Source: Nocardioides flavescens
Lineage (GTDB): Bacteria; Actinomycetota; Actinomycetes; Propionibacteriales; Nocardioidaceae
Length of the DNA: 64,000 nt
Direction of reading: 5' to 3'
NCBI RefSeq assembly: GCF_009823805.1
Contig: NZ_WUEK01000001.1
Coordinates: 268,688 to 332,687 of the forward strand
Part shown: one piece after another, positions 27,816-38,085 of the stretch
How positions within the stretch are numbered: position 1 is the first letter of the stretch
Layout: the number at the start of each line of letters is the position of its first letter
The notes under the pieces: model-generated
Told to the model about the DNA's origin: nothing
Seen by the model: the letters and a program-made list of their open reading frames with translations, nothing else
Databases searched by the model: none
Position numbers and translations under genes: made by a program

Positions 27816-29048
27816 GTGTCACGACCCTCCCCCGGCCGTGTCGGGTCCACCAGCCTCGCGCTGGTCCTGACCGGCATCCTGCTCCTCTCGCTCAACCTGC
27901 GACCCGCGGCTGTGAGCGTCGGCCCCGTCCTCGACGAGCTGCGCGACGGTCTGGACATGGGAGCCGCCGAGGCCGGCCTGCTCACCTCGCTGCCCGTCCT
28001 CGCCTTCGCCGTCTTCGGCGCGCTGGCCCCGCTGGCCGCCCGCCGGATCGGGCCGCACCGGGTCACCCTGCTCGCGCTGCTCGCGGTCGTGGTCGGGCTC
28101 GCCGGGCGTGCCGTGGTGGGCGACGACCTGGCCTTCCTCGCACTGTCGCTGGTCGCCGTCGGCGGCATGGCGATGGCCAACGTGCTCATCCCCTCTCTGG
28201 TCCGCCTGCACTTCCCGGACCGCATCGGGCTGATGACCGCGGCGTACTCCACCTCGCTGGCGATCGGCCTGACCTCGGCGTTCCTGCTGACGGTGCCTTT
28301 CGCCGACTGGCTCGGCTCCTGGCGCTGGGGGCTCGGGGTCTGGGCGATCCTGGCGCTGGCCTGCACCGCGCCGTGGTTCGCGCTGGCCGCGCACGACGAG
28401 CGCGCCGAGACCGAGGTGACCGAGCGCTCGGTCAGCTTCGGCCAGATCGCGCGTACGCCGCTCGGCTGGGCGATGGCCGTCTTCTTCGGCCTGCAGTCGC
28501 TGCAGGCCTACGCCGTCTTCGGCTGGTTCGCGACGCTGTGGCGCGACGCCGGGTTCGGGGCCGGCACGGCGGGCGCGCTCGTCGGTCTGGTCGCGGGGGT
28601 GTCGATCCCGCTGTCGCTGTGGCTGCCCCAGCTCGTGGCCCGGCCCGGCGACCGCCGCGCGGTGCTGCTGGCGATCATCGCGTGCTACCCGGTCTCCTAC
28701 GTCGGGCTGATCGTCGCGCCGGTCTCGCTCGCCGTCGTCTGGGCGCTCGTCCTCGGCGTGGGCATGTCGACGTTCCCCATCGCGCTCACCCTCATCGGCC
28801 TGCGCTCCGAGAGTGCCGGCACCACCGCTGCCCTGTCCGGCTTCACCCAGGCCGTCGGCTACCTGCTCGCCGCGGTCGGGCCGTTCGGCGTCGGCACACT
28901 CCACGAGGCCACCGACGGGTGGACGGTCCCGCTGATCGTGCTCGCCGCCCTCAGCGTGCCGCTCGCGCTCGTCGGCGCCTACGTCGGCCGCCCGCGCACC
29001 ATCGAGCAGCAGCTGCCGCGCACCGCCCTGATCGACGCCGACGCCTGA
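27816..29048 (+). CDS. MFS transporter, CynX/NimT family
   Basis: The roughly 410-residue, 12-helix transporter has LLLSLNLRPAAVSVGPVL near the N-terminus, the hallmark of the CynX/NimT (cyanate/nitroimidazole) branch of MFS. The pattern SLPVLAFAVFGALAPLAARRIG follows. The substrate is unknown. GTG 27816 is used here; GTG 27807 is also in frame. The start region contains TGACGTCA and a GTGAC/GTCAC dyad, which may regulate this divergent pair. The gene is the first of a plus-strand accessory run. Confidence 0.9.
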   Translation: MSRPSPGRVGSTSLALVLTGILLLSLNLRPAAVSVGPVLDELRDGLDMGAAEAGLLTSLPVLAFAVFGALAPLAARRIGPHRVTLLALLAVVVGLAGRAVVGDDLAFLALSLVAVGGMAMANVLIPSLVRLHFPDRIGLMTAAYSTSLAIGLTSAFLLTVPFADWLGSWRWGLGVWAILALACTAPWFALAAHDERAETEVTERSVSFGQIARTPLGWAMAVFFGLQSLQAYAVFGWFATLWRDAGFGAGTAGALVGLVAGVSIPLSLWLPQLVARPGDRRAVLLAIIACYPVSYVGLIVAPVSLAVVWALVLGVGMSTFPIALTLIGLRSESAGTTAALSGFTQAVGYLLAAVGPFGVGTLHEATDGWTVPLIVLAALSVPLALVGAYVGRPRTIEQQLPRTALIDADA

Positions 29049-29132
29049 TCGCACCTATCGCTGTGCGCCGGGCCGCGATGTGGAACCCTGGCTCGCGCAG
29101 ACGTCCGCCGCGCTCCACCTGAGGGGAACCCG

Positions 29133-30008
29133 ATGACCACACCGCAGAACCCCGACGGCGAGCAGAACCCCTACGGGCAGCAGAACCCCTACGGCGGTGC
29201 CGGCGAGCAGCCGCCCCCGCCCGCGCAGAACCCGTACGGCGCGCCCCAGGGCGAGCAGCCCCCGGCCTACGGCCAGCCCCCCGCTCCCCCGGCGTACGGC
29301 CAGCCCGCGCCACCGCCGTACGGCGCCCCGCAGCAGCCGGCGTACGGCGCGCCGCAGCAGCCGGGCCAGCCCGGGCAGCCGGGCCAGTACGGCTACGGCG
29401 CGCCGGCGTACGGCGCCCCCGGCAGCACGCCGGACGCGCCCAAGGGGCTCGCGATCACGGCGCTCGTGCTGTCGTTCCTCGGCTGCACCGGCATCCTCGC
29501 GCTCGTCTCGATCATCATGTCGGTGGTGGTGCTGCGCCGCGGCAAGGACGGTCGCAACCACGGCAAGGGCCTGGCCATCGCGGCGATCATCATCAGCGTC
29601 ATCAGCCTCGTCGTGGGCGCGCTGATCGCCGTCGGCGTCGTGGCCGCGGTCAACAGCATCGTCGAGGTCGACGACCTGAAGACCGGCGAGTGCGTCACCG
29701 CCGACGGGCTCTCCGACAGCACGGCCAAGACCGTCACCGACATCCAGGTCGTCGACTGCTCCGACAGCCACGACGGCGAGGTGCTGACGACGACGACGCT
29801 CACCGCGGACCAGGCGCAGAACTTCACCACCGATCCCTCGATCTCCGCCTGCGCCGACGCGATCACCGCCGCCGGCAAGTCGGACCTGATCAGCGACACG
29901 GTCAACTTCACCGCCCTGGCCGCGGAGCAGCCCGAGGCCGGCGACCGGGTCGCCTGCATCGCGTTCAACACCGACGGCTCGCCGCTGACCGGCAAGCTCG
30001 GCGGCTGA
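29133..30008 (+). CDS. DUF4190 protein with C-terminal septum-formation-like domain
   Basis: The 291-residue product has a Pro/Gly/Tyr/Gln-rich cytoplasmic N-terminus (about residues 1-105, with NPYG and PAYG repeats). Two membrane helices follow at about 110-135 and 148-173, as in DUF4190. The exported domain has four Cys (TGECVTAD, VVDCSDSHDGEV, ACADAI, VACIAF) in the pattern of the septum-formation family (PF13845). A cell-envelope or division-related role is inferred from the domain name only. A smaller paralogue of the exported domain follows at 30084. Confidence 0.88.
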   Translation: MTTPQNPDGEQNPYGQQNPYGGAGEQPPPPAQNPYGAPQGEQPPAYGQPPAPPAYGQPAPPPYGAPQQPAYGAPQQPGQPGQPGQYGYGAPAYGAPGSTPDAPKGLAITALVLSFLGCTGILALVSIIMSVVVLRRGKDGRNHGKGLAIAAIIISVISLVVGALIAVGVVAAVNSIVEVDDLKTGECVTADGLSDSTAKTVTDIQVVDCSDSHDGEVLTTTTLTADQAQNFTTDPSISACADAITAAGKSDLISDTVNFTALAAEQPEAGDRVACIAFNTDGSPLTGKLGG

Positions 30009-30040
30009 CGCCGGCCGCACCGGGACGTCGGGGGACGCTC

Positions 30041-30087
30041 GTGAGGGTTCGGCTCGTGGAGACCGGCTCGTGAGGACCGGCTCGTGA
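30041..30087 (+). promoter_or_regulatory. Mini-ORF relay before the second septum-like gene
   Basis: GTG 30041 opens a ten-codon ORF (VRVRLVETGS) whose TGA (30071-30073) overlaps GTG 30070. That GTG opens a five-codon ORF (VRTGS) whose TGA (30085-30087) overlaps GTG 30084, the real start. A tandem duplication (GACCGGCTCGTGA) underlies it. No Shine-Dalgarno is close to the final start. Confidence 0.55.
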
Positions 30088-30527
30088 AGAAGGCGGTGGG
30101 CACCGCGGTCGTGGTCGCCGTCCTGGCGATCGCCGTCGCGGTGTGGGTGGTCCGCAGCCAGCACGGACACGTCGACACCGTCGCCGACCTCGACCGCGGT
30201 GACTGCGTCGACGCCGCCGCCTTCCTGCGCGGCGCGCAACCAGCGCTCGCGGACCTGACCCGCGCCGACTGCGACGACCCCCACGACGCCGAGGTGCTGC
30301 TCGTCGTCGACCTCGACGCGGCCCAGGCCGCGGCGTACCGCCCCGAGGTGCCCGACGCGGTGTGCACCGACGCCCTCGGCGACCGCGACTCCGCCTCCGC
30401 AGCCGGCCAGCGCCTGCTCATCGCGGGCATCGCCGACACCCGCCGCCCCTCCGACGGCGACGAGCTCGCCTGCTTCGCCTTCGCCGCCGACGGTCAGCGC
30501 ATCGACGGGCGCGTGCTCACCCGCTGA
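30084..30527 (+). CDS. Single-pass exported protein, septum-formation-like domain
   Basis: The 147-residue product has a Lys-initiated N-terminal membrane anchor (MKKAVGTAVVVAVLAIAV, about residues 5-23) and an exported domain. Four Cys (C41, C63, C94, C130) occur in the contexts GDCVD, ADCDDPHDAEV, VCTDAL and ACFAF, which align with those of the preceding DUF4190 protein. The two genes are therefore probably a tandem duplication of the exported domain, with one copy losing the proline-rich part. Two predicted disulfides and envelope location are inferred. Confidence 0.78.
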   Translation: MKKAVGTAVVVAVLAIAVAVWVVRSQHGHVDTVADLDRGDCVDAAAFLRGAQPALADLTRADCDDPHDAEVLLVVDLDAAQAAAYRPEVPDAVCTDALGDRDSASAAGQRLLIAGIADTRRPSDGDELACFAFAADGQRIDGRVLTR

Positions 30528-30662
30528 GACCCGCGCTGCCCTGGCTGCCGGCGTCGGCCGGGGGCGGGCCGACCGGCTCCGAACCGGGCCGTGTGCCTGA
30601 GAACGCGCCCCACCTCGGTGCTGGGCCTAGGACTCGACAGTCGCCCGAAGAACGGCTGGGGT

Positions 30663-30715
30663 GGCGGTGCCGTAGCAACCTTCTCCGTGTCTCGGACGGT
30701 TGCTGACGCACCGCC
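30663..30715. repeat. 53-bp inverted repeat, family C, copy 2
   Basis: The left arm 30663-30680 is identical to the left arm at 13008. A 17-base loop and an 18-base right arm (GGTTGCTGACGCACCGCC) follow. It lies between the septum-like gene and the DUF222 gene in a 267-bp gap that otherwise shows no gene. Confidence 0.82.
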
Positions 30716-30794
30716 CCCGACGCCGCATCCACCCCTCCGAGGACCCCGCCGCGACCCCGACTCGACTGTCGGTGGCGGGTGGTCTGATGGAGTC

Positions 30795-32066
30795 ATGGCC
30801 GCCACCACCACCCCGACGCACCGCGTGTCCCGCGCGGTCTCGGGGATGCGTACGGCGGCCACCGACCTCGCCGAGGTCCCGGTGTGGACCATGGACGCCG
30901 CCGAGACCGAGGCCACCCTGGTCGAGCTGCTCCGCCTGCGCACCCAGGTCGAGTCCCTCAGCCTGCGGCTCCTCGCGCACGCCGACGCCCTCGGCGTCGC
31001 CGGCCGCGCCGGCGCCGCCTCGACCGCCCACTGGTACGCCCACCGCACCCGCCTCACCCGCGCCCAGGCCCACCGCGAGACCCGCGCCGCCGCCGCGCTC
31101 CAGACCCACCCCGCCACCGCCGAAGCCCTCGCCACCGGTGCCCTCCACCTCGACCAGGCCCTCGCCGTCACCCGCGCCGTCGACCAGCTCCCGGACGACC
31201 TCGACCGGGTCGACGACACGCTGCGCGACCGGGCCGAGCACGAGCTGCTCGACCAGGCCGCCGACTTCGACGCCCGCCACCTCAAGACCCTCGGCACCCA
31301 CCTGGTCGAGGTCGTCGCCCCCGACATCGCCGAGGCCCACACCGCCCGCCTCCTCCAAGCCGAAGAACGCGCTGCCGCCGCCGACCAGCGCCTGGTCCTG
31401 CACGACGACGGCCACGGCCGCGTCCACGGCCGGTTCACCCTCGACGCCACCACCGGCGCCATGCTGCGCACCGCCCTCCTCGCCATCGCCGCACCCAAGC
31501 ACCAGAGCGCCACCCACGACACCGCGCAAGGACCGATCCCGCCACGCCGCCCGGCCCCCGAACGGATGGGCGCCGCGTTCGCCGAGTACGTCGCCCGCTA
31601 CCCCGCCACCGCGCTACCCGAGACCGGAGGCCTCGCGGCCACCGTGATGGTCACCATGACCCTGGCCGACCTCCTCGGCCACACCGACCGGCCCGCCACC
31701 CTCACCAACGGCCACACCATCTCCGCCGCCCAGGCCCGCCGGATCGCCTGCGAAGCCGGCCTCCTGCCCGCCGTCCTCGCCACCGACGGGCGGACCGTGC
31801 TCGACCTCGGCCGCACCACCCGCCTCTTCACCAGCCGCCAGCGCCTCGCCCTCGCGATCCGCGACCGCGGCTGCACCACCGACGGCTGCGACTGGCCACC
31901 CGCCATGACCCACGCCCACCACGACACCCCCTGGGCCGCCGGCGGCCCCACCGACCTCCACAACGGCCGCCTCCTCTGCCCCTTCCACCACACCCGAGCC
32001 CACGACCCCGCCTACCGCACCGAGCACCTCCCCGGCGGCAAGATCACCTTCCACCGACGGGAATAG
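30795..32066 (+). CDS. DUF222/HNH endonuclease signature protein (13E12 repeat family)
   Basis: The 423-residue product has an all-helical DUF222 region (about residues 25-330, AHWYAHRTRLTRAQAHRETR). At its C-terminus is an HNH nuclease module: CTTDGCDWPPAMTHAHHD followed by GGPTDLHNGRLLCPFHH, giving the Cys and His ligands and the HNH His/Asn. The family is present in many copies in Nocardioides and Mycobacterium genomes and may be mobile or defensive; its function is unknown. All catalytic residues look intact. I chose ATG 30795, which fits the family's N-terminus. Confidence 0.93.
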   Translation: MAATTTPTHRVSRAVSGMRTAATDLAEVPVWTMDAAETEATLVELLRLRTQVESLSLRLLAHADALGVAGRAGAASTAHWYAHRTRLTRAQAHRETRAAAALQTHPATAEALATGALHLDQALAVTRAVDQLPDDLDRVDDTLRDRAEHELLDQAADFDARHLKTLGTHLVEVVAPDIAEAHTARLLQAEERAAAADQRLVLHDDGHGRVHGRFTLDATTGAMLRTALLAIAAPKHQSATHDTAQGPIPPRRPAPERMGAAFAEYVARYPATALPETGGLAATVMVTMTLADLLGHTDRPATLTNGHTISAAQARRIACEAGLLPAVLATDGRTVLDLGRTTRLFTSRQRLALAIRDRGCTTDGCDWPPAMTHAHHDTPWAAGGPTDLHNGRLLCPFHHTRAHDPAYRTEHLPGGKITFHRRE

Positions 32067-32081
32067 ACGCGCCACTGCAGG

Positions 32082-32789
32082 TCACGCAGGCGGGCTCGGC
32101 AGGATCCCGGTCCGTCCCGCCCACGACCCGTGCTCGGACAGCGCACGGAACCGGTAGGTCGCGAACTCGTGGTGGAAGTCGTGGCGTGCGCGCTCGGCCA
32201 TCGCGTCACGGTGCCGCATCGGTTCGGGCCCGGTGGAGTGACCGTGCACCATCTCCTCCATCTCGGCGGCGCTGCGCCAGACCGAGAACGTCGAGATGGT
32301 GTGCGGCGGGCGGTACGCCGCGAACGCGAGCGTCGTCGCCGGGTGGTCGCGCACCTGCCGCTCGACCGGGCGGCCCCAGCGCAGGAACCGCGGCACCTGC
32401 GCGGCACGCATCCGCGCGAGCGTGACGGCGACGACCGGCTCGTCCGGCTCCCAGCGTCCGGCGCGCACGGGCAGACAGGGGAAGGTGGCGATGGTGGACC
32501 AGCGGCGGAGGTACTCCAACCGCACGTGCCAGCCCCCGGCGAGAGCCCGTCCCAGCCCGTCGGAGTAGAGGAACCGGTCGACAGCGGCCTCGTCGCGCCA
32601 CTGGGCGAAGACCGCCAGGCGCCGCAGCTGCAGCCGGTCGGGAGAGACGACCGGCGCCCCGAGCCGCATCGTGGCCAGGCACTCGGCGTGGTCGAGGCCG
32701 GGGACGGCGTCCGGCGTCGGCGGGCGCAGCAGCGCGCGAGCACCGACCACGGCGGGCACCTCGGCGAGGTGGAAGGTGTGGACGGTCAC
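32082..32789 (-). CDS. Conserved protein of unknown function (possible dimeric alpha/beta-barrel, CrtA-like)
   Basis: The 235-residue product starts at GTG 32789 (MTVHTFHLAEVPAV). The segment HTISTFSVWRSAAEMEEMVHG, near residues 164-184, resembles the spheroidene-monooxygenase-like (CrtA) or antibiotic-monooxygenase-like fold, and WVxVAVTLARMRAAQVPRF-type strands precede it. There is no carotenoid gene nearby, so a monooxygenase role is only a possibility. It overlaps the upstream gene (32786-33670) by four bases, so the two are coupled. Confidence 0.6.
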   Translation of the reverse strand: MTVHTFHLAEVPAVVGARALLRPPTPDAVPGLDHAECLATMRLGAPVVSPDRLQLRRLAVFAQWRDEAAVDRFLYSDGLGRALAGGWHVRLEYLRRWSTIATFPCLPVRAGRWEPDEPVVAVTLARMRAAQVPRFLRWGRPVERQVRDHPATTLAFAAYRPPHTISTFSVWRSAAEMEEMVHGHSTGPEPMRHRDAMAERARHDFHHEFATYRFRALSEHGSWAGRTGILPSPPA

Positions 32790-33670
32790 GACAACGCGGA
32801 TGAGGGGGTCAGCTCGTAGTGCAGCCGCATCGCCCGCGCAGGGCCGATCCGAAGGTCGTGGTCGGTGCGGAGTACGCCGTCCGGGTCGACGTAGACGTGG
32901 AACCGCTCGTGGACCGGCACGCGGGCAGCGTGGTCGCCGCCGTCACGGACGACGACGTACGCGCCGTTGTCGCCCCAGCGCCCGTGGGGCGAGTCGAGCA
33001 CGAGCCCGCCGTCGTCGGTGACCGTGGGCCGGAGGAAGACCTGCACGTTGCCCGACTCGAGCGGGAAGGCCACGTGCACGCTCGGGCGGGAAGCGCCCGG
33101 CAGCGTTCGCACGCTGTAGGCGCCGCTGAAGACCGTCCGGCCGCTCCCGCGCAGGGTCCGCATCCACGCGGCGCTGACCTGGGTGCCGGCGGCGTCGCGG
33201 ATGGGCACGACCTGACTGTCCATGCCCCGCGCCGATTCGAGCGGGCGCATCGGCAGTGCCAGCTGCTCGACCCGCCGCCCCCAGAACCGCGCGACGATCT
33301 CCCCGCCCGGCCAGAACAACGGCGCCCACTCGCTCCAGGTCCGCAGCTTCCAGCCCGCGGTGTGCTCGTAGAAATCGCGGACCTCCGGCCGAAGCCGACG
33401 GGCCTCGAACCCGGGTCCGTCCAGCGCCGCCATCGACGGGAGCAGTCCGGCCGCCGGGTCCTGCGCACCGAGATCGCCCACCACTCCCCCGTGGCGGGCC
33501 GTCTCGCCCGGCACCCAGTCGCCCGCGACCCGCGACGCCGCGCTGACCGGCGCGTCGAGCCAGGCCTCGCGGCCCGCCAGGTCGACCCTCCGCCCGACCA
33601 CGTGCCAGAACCGACGCGACCCGAGGTCCAGCAGCCGGTCGCGACGACGAGGACGGTCCGCAGAGATCAT
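32786..33670 (-). CDS. Conserved protein of unknown function, coupled to CrtA-like gene
   Basis: The 294-residue product starts MISADRPRRRDRLLDLGS. It is soluble and has no obvious membrane span. It is rich in Trp and Arg (FYEHTAGWKLRTWSEW; LFWPGGEIVARFWGRR) and has a beta-rich C-terminal half (SVHVAFPLESGNVQVFLRP). I do not recognise the family. It is translated just before the CrtA-like gene (four-base overlap) and starts divergently, 46 bp from the gene at 33717. Confidence 0.6.
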   Translation of the reverse strand: MISADRPRRRDRLLDLGSRRFWHVVGRRVDLAGREAWLDAPVSAASRVAGDWVPGETARHGGVVGDLGAQDPAAGLLPSMAALDGPGFEARRLRPEVRDFYEHTAGWKLRTWSEWAPLFWPGGEIVARFWGRRVEQLALPMRPLESARGMDSQVVPIRDAAGTQVSAAWMRTLRGSGRTVFSGAYSVRTLPGASRPSVHVAFPLESGNVQVFLRPTVTDDGGLVLDSPHGRWGDNGAYVVVRDGGDHAARVPVHERFHVYVDPDGVLRTDHDLRIGPARAMRLHYELTPSSALS

Positions 33671-33716
33671 GGCCGCAAGGGTGCCATCGTCGGTCGCGAC
33701 CGCTGATGATGGAGCC

Positions 33717-34079
33717 ATGTCCGACGAGGAGCCGCCGCAACCGGCCAATCTCGCTGCGAAGGTCGTGACGCTCTGCGGTTCGACCCGGTTCCAGGCGGAG
33801 TTCGCCGAGGCAAGCCGGCGCCTGACCCTGGAGGGCTGGGTCGTGCTCGGCCCGGGCCTGTTCGTCCTCCCCGACCTCGACGGCTACGACTGGGCCACCG
33901 ACCCCGACGACCTGCGCGGTCGCCTGTCGCGCGTGCACCTGCAGAAGGTCCGGATGGCCGACGAGGTGTACGTCGTCGACCCGGGCGGCTACGTCGGTGA
34001 GTCGACCCGCCACGAGATCGCGCACGCCGAGGCGTTCGGTACGCCGGTGCGCTACCTCAGCCGAGACACTCAGCCGTGA
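33717..34079 (+). CDS. Nucleoside 2-deoxyribosyltransferase-like (DUF4406) protein
   Basis: The 120-residue product begins after GGAG at ATG 33717. LAAKVVTLCGSTRFQAEF and the later DEVYVVDPGGYVGESTRHEIAHAEAFG match the Rossmann-like nucleoside-deoxyribosyltransferase/DUF4406 fold, where the Glu of the last motif would be catalytic. Members are found in phages and defence-related contexts as well as in chromosomes. The substrate is unknown. The stop overlaps the GTG of the next gene by four bases. Confidence 0.78.
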   Translation: MSDEEPPQPANLAAKVVTLCGSTRFQAEFAEASRRLTLEGWVVLGPGLFVLPDLDGYDWATDPDDLRGRLSRVHLQKVRMADEVYVVDPGGYVGESTRHEIAHAEAFGTPVRYLSRDTQP

Positions 34080-34735
34080 GCGCAGAGGCCCGACCTGTGG
34101 GCTACGACGCGCCGGTCCCGGACTTCGCGACTCACTACTACCACCCGGATCGGCCCCCGTTCTCGAACCTCAGCGACCTCGACGACGCAGATGTGGGCAA
34201 GGTGCTGGCCGCGCTCGGGGCGGACGTCCGGGCGGGACGTTCGGCGCGCCGGTTCGGGCCGCGCTACCTCGCGCTGCGGCGAGCAACCGAACGTCGCCTC
34301 CGTGATCGGTTCGTCGAGCGAGGCGGACTACCGGAACGCGTGAGCCCTCACTACTTCGTCCTCGGGCAGTCGGCGTGGTTCCGCGGGCTCTACGAGCCGG
34401 TGGCGGAGGTGCGTCTCGCGCTCCTGGAGGTACCGAGCCATCTCGTCAGCATCACCTTCCCCGACAGTGTGACGTCGATGGGGCTGCTGGCGGAGTTCGG
34501 TGTCGAGGTCACTCCGAGACCGTGGCACGGTCAGGTGTTCCGACTGGAAGAACTGCCGGACGCCCTGGCTCGGTACGGCTGGCCGAACAGCGCCCGACCT
34601 ACCTCCTACGACGGGCACCAGCACGACGACTTCGAGCACTACGTCGAGGTGCAACTGTGGAGTGACGGCCCGCTGGAGAACAGCGGACCGGACGGCTGGA
34701 AGACGCGGGTGACGGACACTGCTGCAGCGGACTAG
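34076..34735 (+). CDS. Uncharacterised protein coupled to DUF4406-like gene
   Basis: The 219-residue product starts at GTG 34076, overlapping the gene before it. It has a conserved-looking start (DFATHYYHPDRPPFSNLSDL), a helical Arg-rich middle (FGPRYLALRRATERRLRDRF), the segment PHYFVLGQSAWFRGLYEP, and a C-terminus rich in aromatic and acidic residues (HQHDDFEHYVEVQLWSDG). I recall similar uncharacterised proteins in other actinobacteria but no function. Its codon use seems less GC-biased than that of its neighbours, which could mean transfer. It is not a recognisable ADP-ribosyltransferase. Confidence 0.6.
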   Translation: MSAEARPVGYDAPVPDFATHYYHPDRPPFSNLSDLDDADVGKVLAALGADVRAGRSARRFGPRYLALRRATERRLRDRFVERGGLPERVSPHYFVLGQSAWFRGLYEPVAEVRLALLEVPSHLVSITFPDSVTSMGLLAEFGVEVTPRPWHGQVFRLEELPDALARYGWPNSARPTSYDGHQHDDFEHYVEVQLWSDGPLENSGPDGWKTRVTDTAAAD

Positions 34736-34750
34736 ATCAACCGGGGTCGA

Positions 34751-35314
34751 TCAACCCGCCGTTCGCGCCGCTCGCTCGACCTCAGCACGACGCTCCGCCC
34801 AGATTTCCCGATCGTCGGACACCCTCACGCCTCCCATGGGGCCGATTCGTCCGTCGATCTGCTCGCGGATGATGTCGGCGTGCCCAGCGTGCCGCTCGGT
34901 CTCGCGGACGAGGTGGACCAGGACGTCGAAGAGCGTCACCTCAGACGGATCCCACCACGGCACCAGCCCGGCCGCGTCCAGGGGCAGAGCGTCGATGGTC
35001 TGCCTCGACGATGCGGAGACGCTCTCGACAAGGGCCAGCACGTCGGCGCGCGACTCGTTCGGACCCACCACGAGATCAGCACCGCGGGCGCTCTCGTCGT
35101 CCCATACCGGGACGGGTGGGCCCTGGAAGGGCCGACCCATGACGAAGCCCAGGTAGCGCGACTCCCAGGTCGCGACGTGCTTGACCAACCCGAGCAGATT
35201 GGTCCCGGTCTGGGTCATCGGCCGACGTGCGTCGTACTCGTCCAGCCCGTCGAGTTTGACGATCAGCGATCGATGCCCGGCCGAGAGCGAGCGCCACAGC
35301 CGGGACTTGGCCAC
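34751..35314 (-). CDS. DinB-like / DUF664 family protein
   Basis: The 187-residue product has the DinB_2 pattern GTNLLGLVKHVATWESRYLG (about residues 34-53) and LVRETERHAGHADIIREQIDG. It carries the three His residues expected for the metal site of mycothiol-type S-transferases. It resembles the protein at 5343 in layout but is clearly a different member. I chose GTG 35314, with no strong ribosome-binding site. It lies convergent to the 34076 gene, 15 bp away. Confidence 0.82.
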   Translation of the reverse strand: MAKSRLWRSLSAGHRSLIVKLDGLDEYDARRPMTQTGTNLLGLVKHVATWESRYLGFVMGRPFQGPPVPVWDDESARGADLVVGPNESRADVLALVESVSASSRQTIDALPLDAAGLVPWWDPSEVTLFDVLVHLVRETERHAGHADIIREQIDGRIGPMGGVRVSDDREIWAERRAEVERAARTAG

Positions 35315-35355
35315 GTCATCGTGCGCACCGTCATTCTGACGGACACCCGCTTCGG

Positions 35356-37323
<1,968 letters not shown>

Positions 37324-37375
37324 AGGAAGGACTCCGAGGTCGAGGACAGGCCGACCCCCTAGGTTACGCGAGAAC

Positions 37376-37750
37376 TCACGGAGCGCCGCGGTCGTCGTCG
37401 CGCGGGCCCACGTCGGAGCTCAGCTCGTCGACCAGCAGCAGGTCCTCGCGCAGCTGGCCGGCGCGGTACGACGCCCGCCCGACCATGTGCCCGGCGACCG
37501 GTGCGGTCAGCATCTGGGCGAGCAGCACCAGCACCAGGATCGCGACCGACCGGGCGTCGCGCAGCGTGAGGGCCAGGCCGACGCAGACCAGCATCAGCCC
37601 CAGCACCTGCGGCTTGGTCGCGGCGTGCATCCGGGTGAGCAGGTCAGGGAAGCGCAGCACGCCGACGGCCGCGACGAGGCTGAGCAGGGCGCCGAGTAGG
37701 ATGAGCACGGCCCCGACGAGGTCGAGGGCGGAGGCGAGGGAGTCGTTCAC
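37376..37750 (-). CDS. mnhG: Na+/H+ (Mrp) antiporter subunit G
   Basis: The 124-residue subunit has three membrane helices and the G-subunit pattern VGVLRFPDLLTRMHAATKPQ (about residues 28-48). It is the last gene of the overlapping mnhA-G operon and overlaps mnhF by four bases. Mrp complexes exchange Na+ for H+ to maintain pH and sodium tolerance. Confidence 0.95.
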   Translation of the reverse strand: MNDSLASALDLVGAVLILLGALLSLVAAVGVLRFPDLLTRMHAATKPQVLGLMLVCVGLALTLRDARSVAILVLVLLAQMLTAPVAGHMVGRASYRAGQLREDLLLVDELSSDVGPRDDDRGAP

Positions 37751-38085
37751 AGCGGCCCGTCCCCCGTCCGGTCGCCGAACCCGACGTCGCCCTGGCGCTC
37801 GATGCGCTCGGCCTCGACGTCGTCGCTGCCGGGGCTGAACCGCGCGATGCTCACCGACCCGACGAAGCCGAGCATCGTCGCGACGAGGAGCAGCGGGAGG
37901 TTCTCGGCGCTGTGGCGCAGGGCGGCGTCGACCGCGAAGCCGCCGAGGGCGATCGCCACGATGACGTCGAAGGCGATCGAGCGGTCCAGCATCGTCGGGC
38001 CGCGGGTGATGCGCACGGCGACCAGCAGCGCGGCGAGCCCGAGCACCCCGCCGCTGGCGTAGTGCAGCCACGTCACGGCGCTCAC
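37747..38085 (-). CDS. mnhF: Na+/H+ (Mrp) antiporter subunit F
   Basis: The 112-residue subunit has three helices. VRITRGPTMLDRSIAFDVIV (about residues 24-43) carries the conserved RGP and Asp of the F/PhaF subunit. It overlaps mnhE and mnhG by four bases each. Confidence 0.95.
   Translation of the reverse strand: MSAVTWLHYASGGVLGLAALLVAVRITRGPTMLDRSIAFDVIVAIALGGFAVDAALRHSAENLPLLLVATMLGFVGSVSIARFSPGSDDVEAERIERQGDVGFGDRTGDGPL

Noticed and set aside
34076..34735. DarT-type or other toxin gene in a toxin-antitoxin pair
   Set aside because: No ADP-ribosyltransferase motif is visible, and the partner looks like a deoxyribosyltransferase rather than an antitoxin.
26621..35314. Prophage or transposon carrying the accessory block
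   Set aside because: No integrase, transposase, phage structural gene or flanking attachment repeats are visible.
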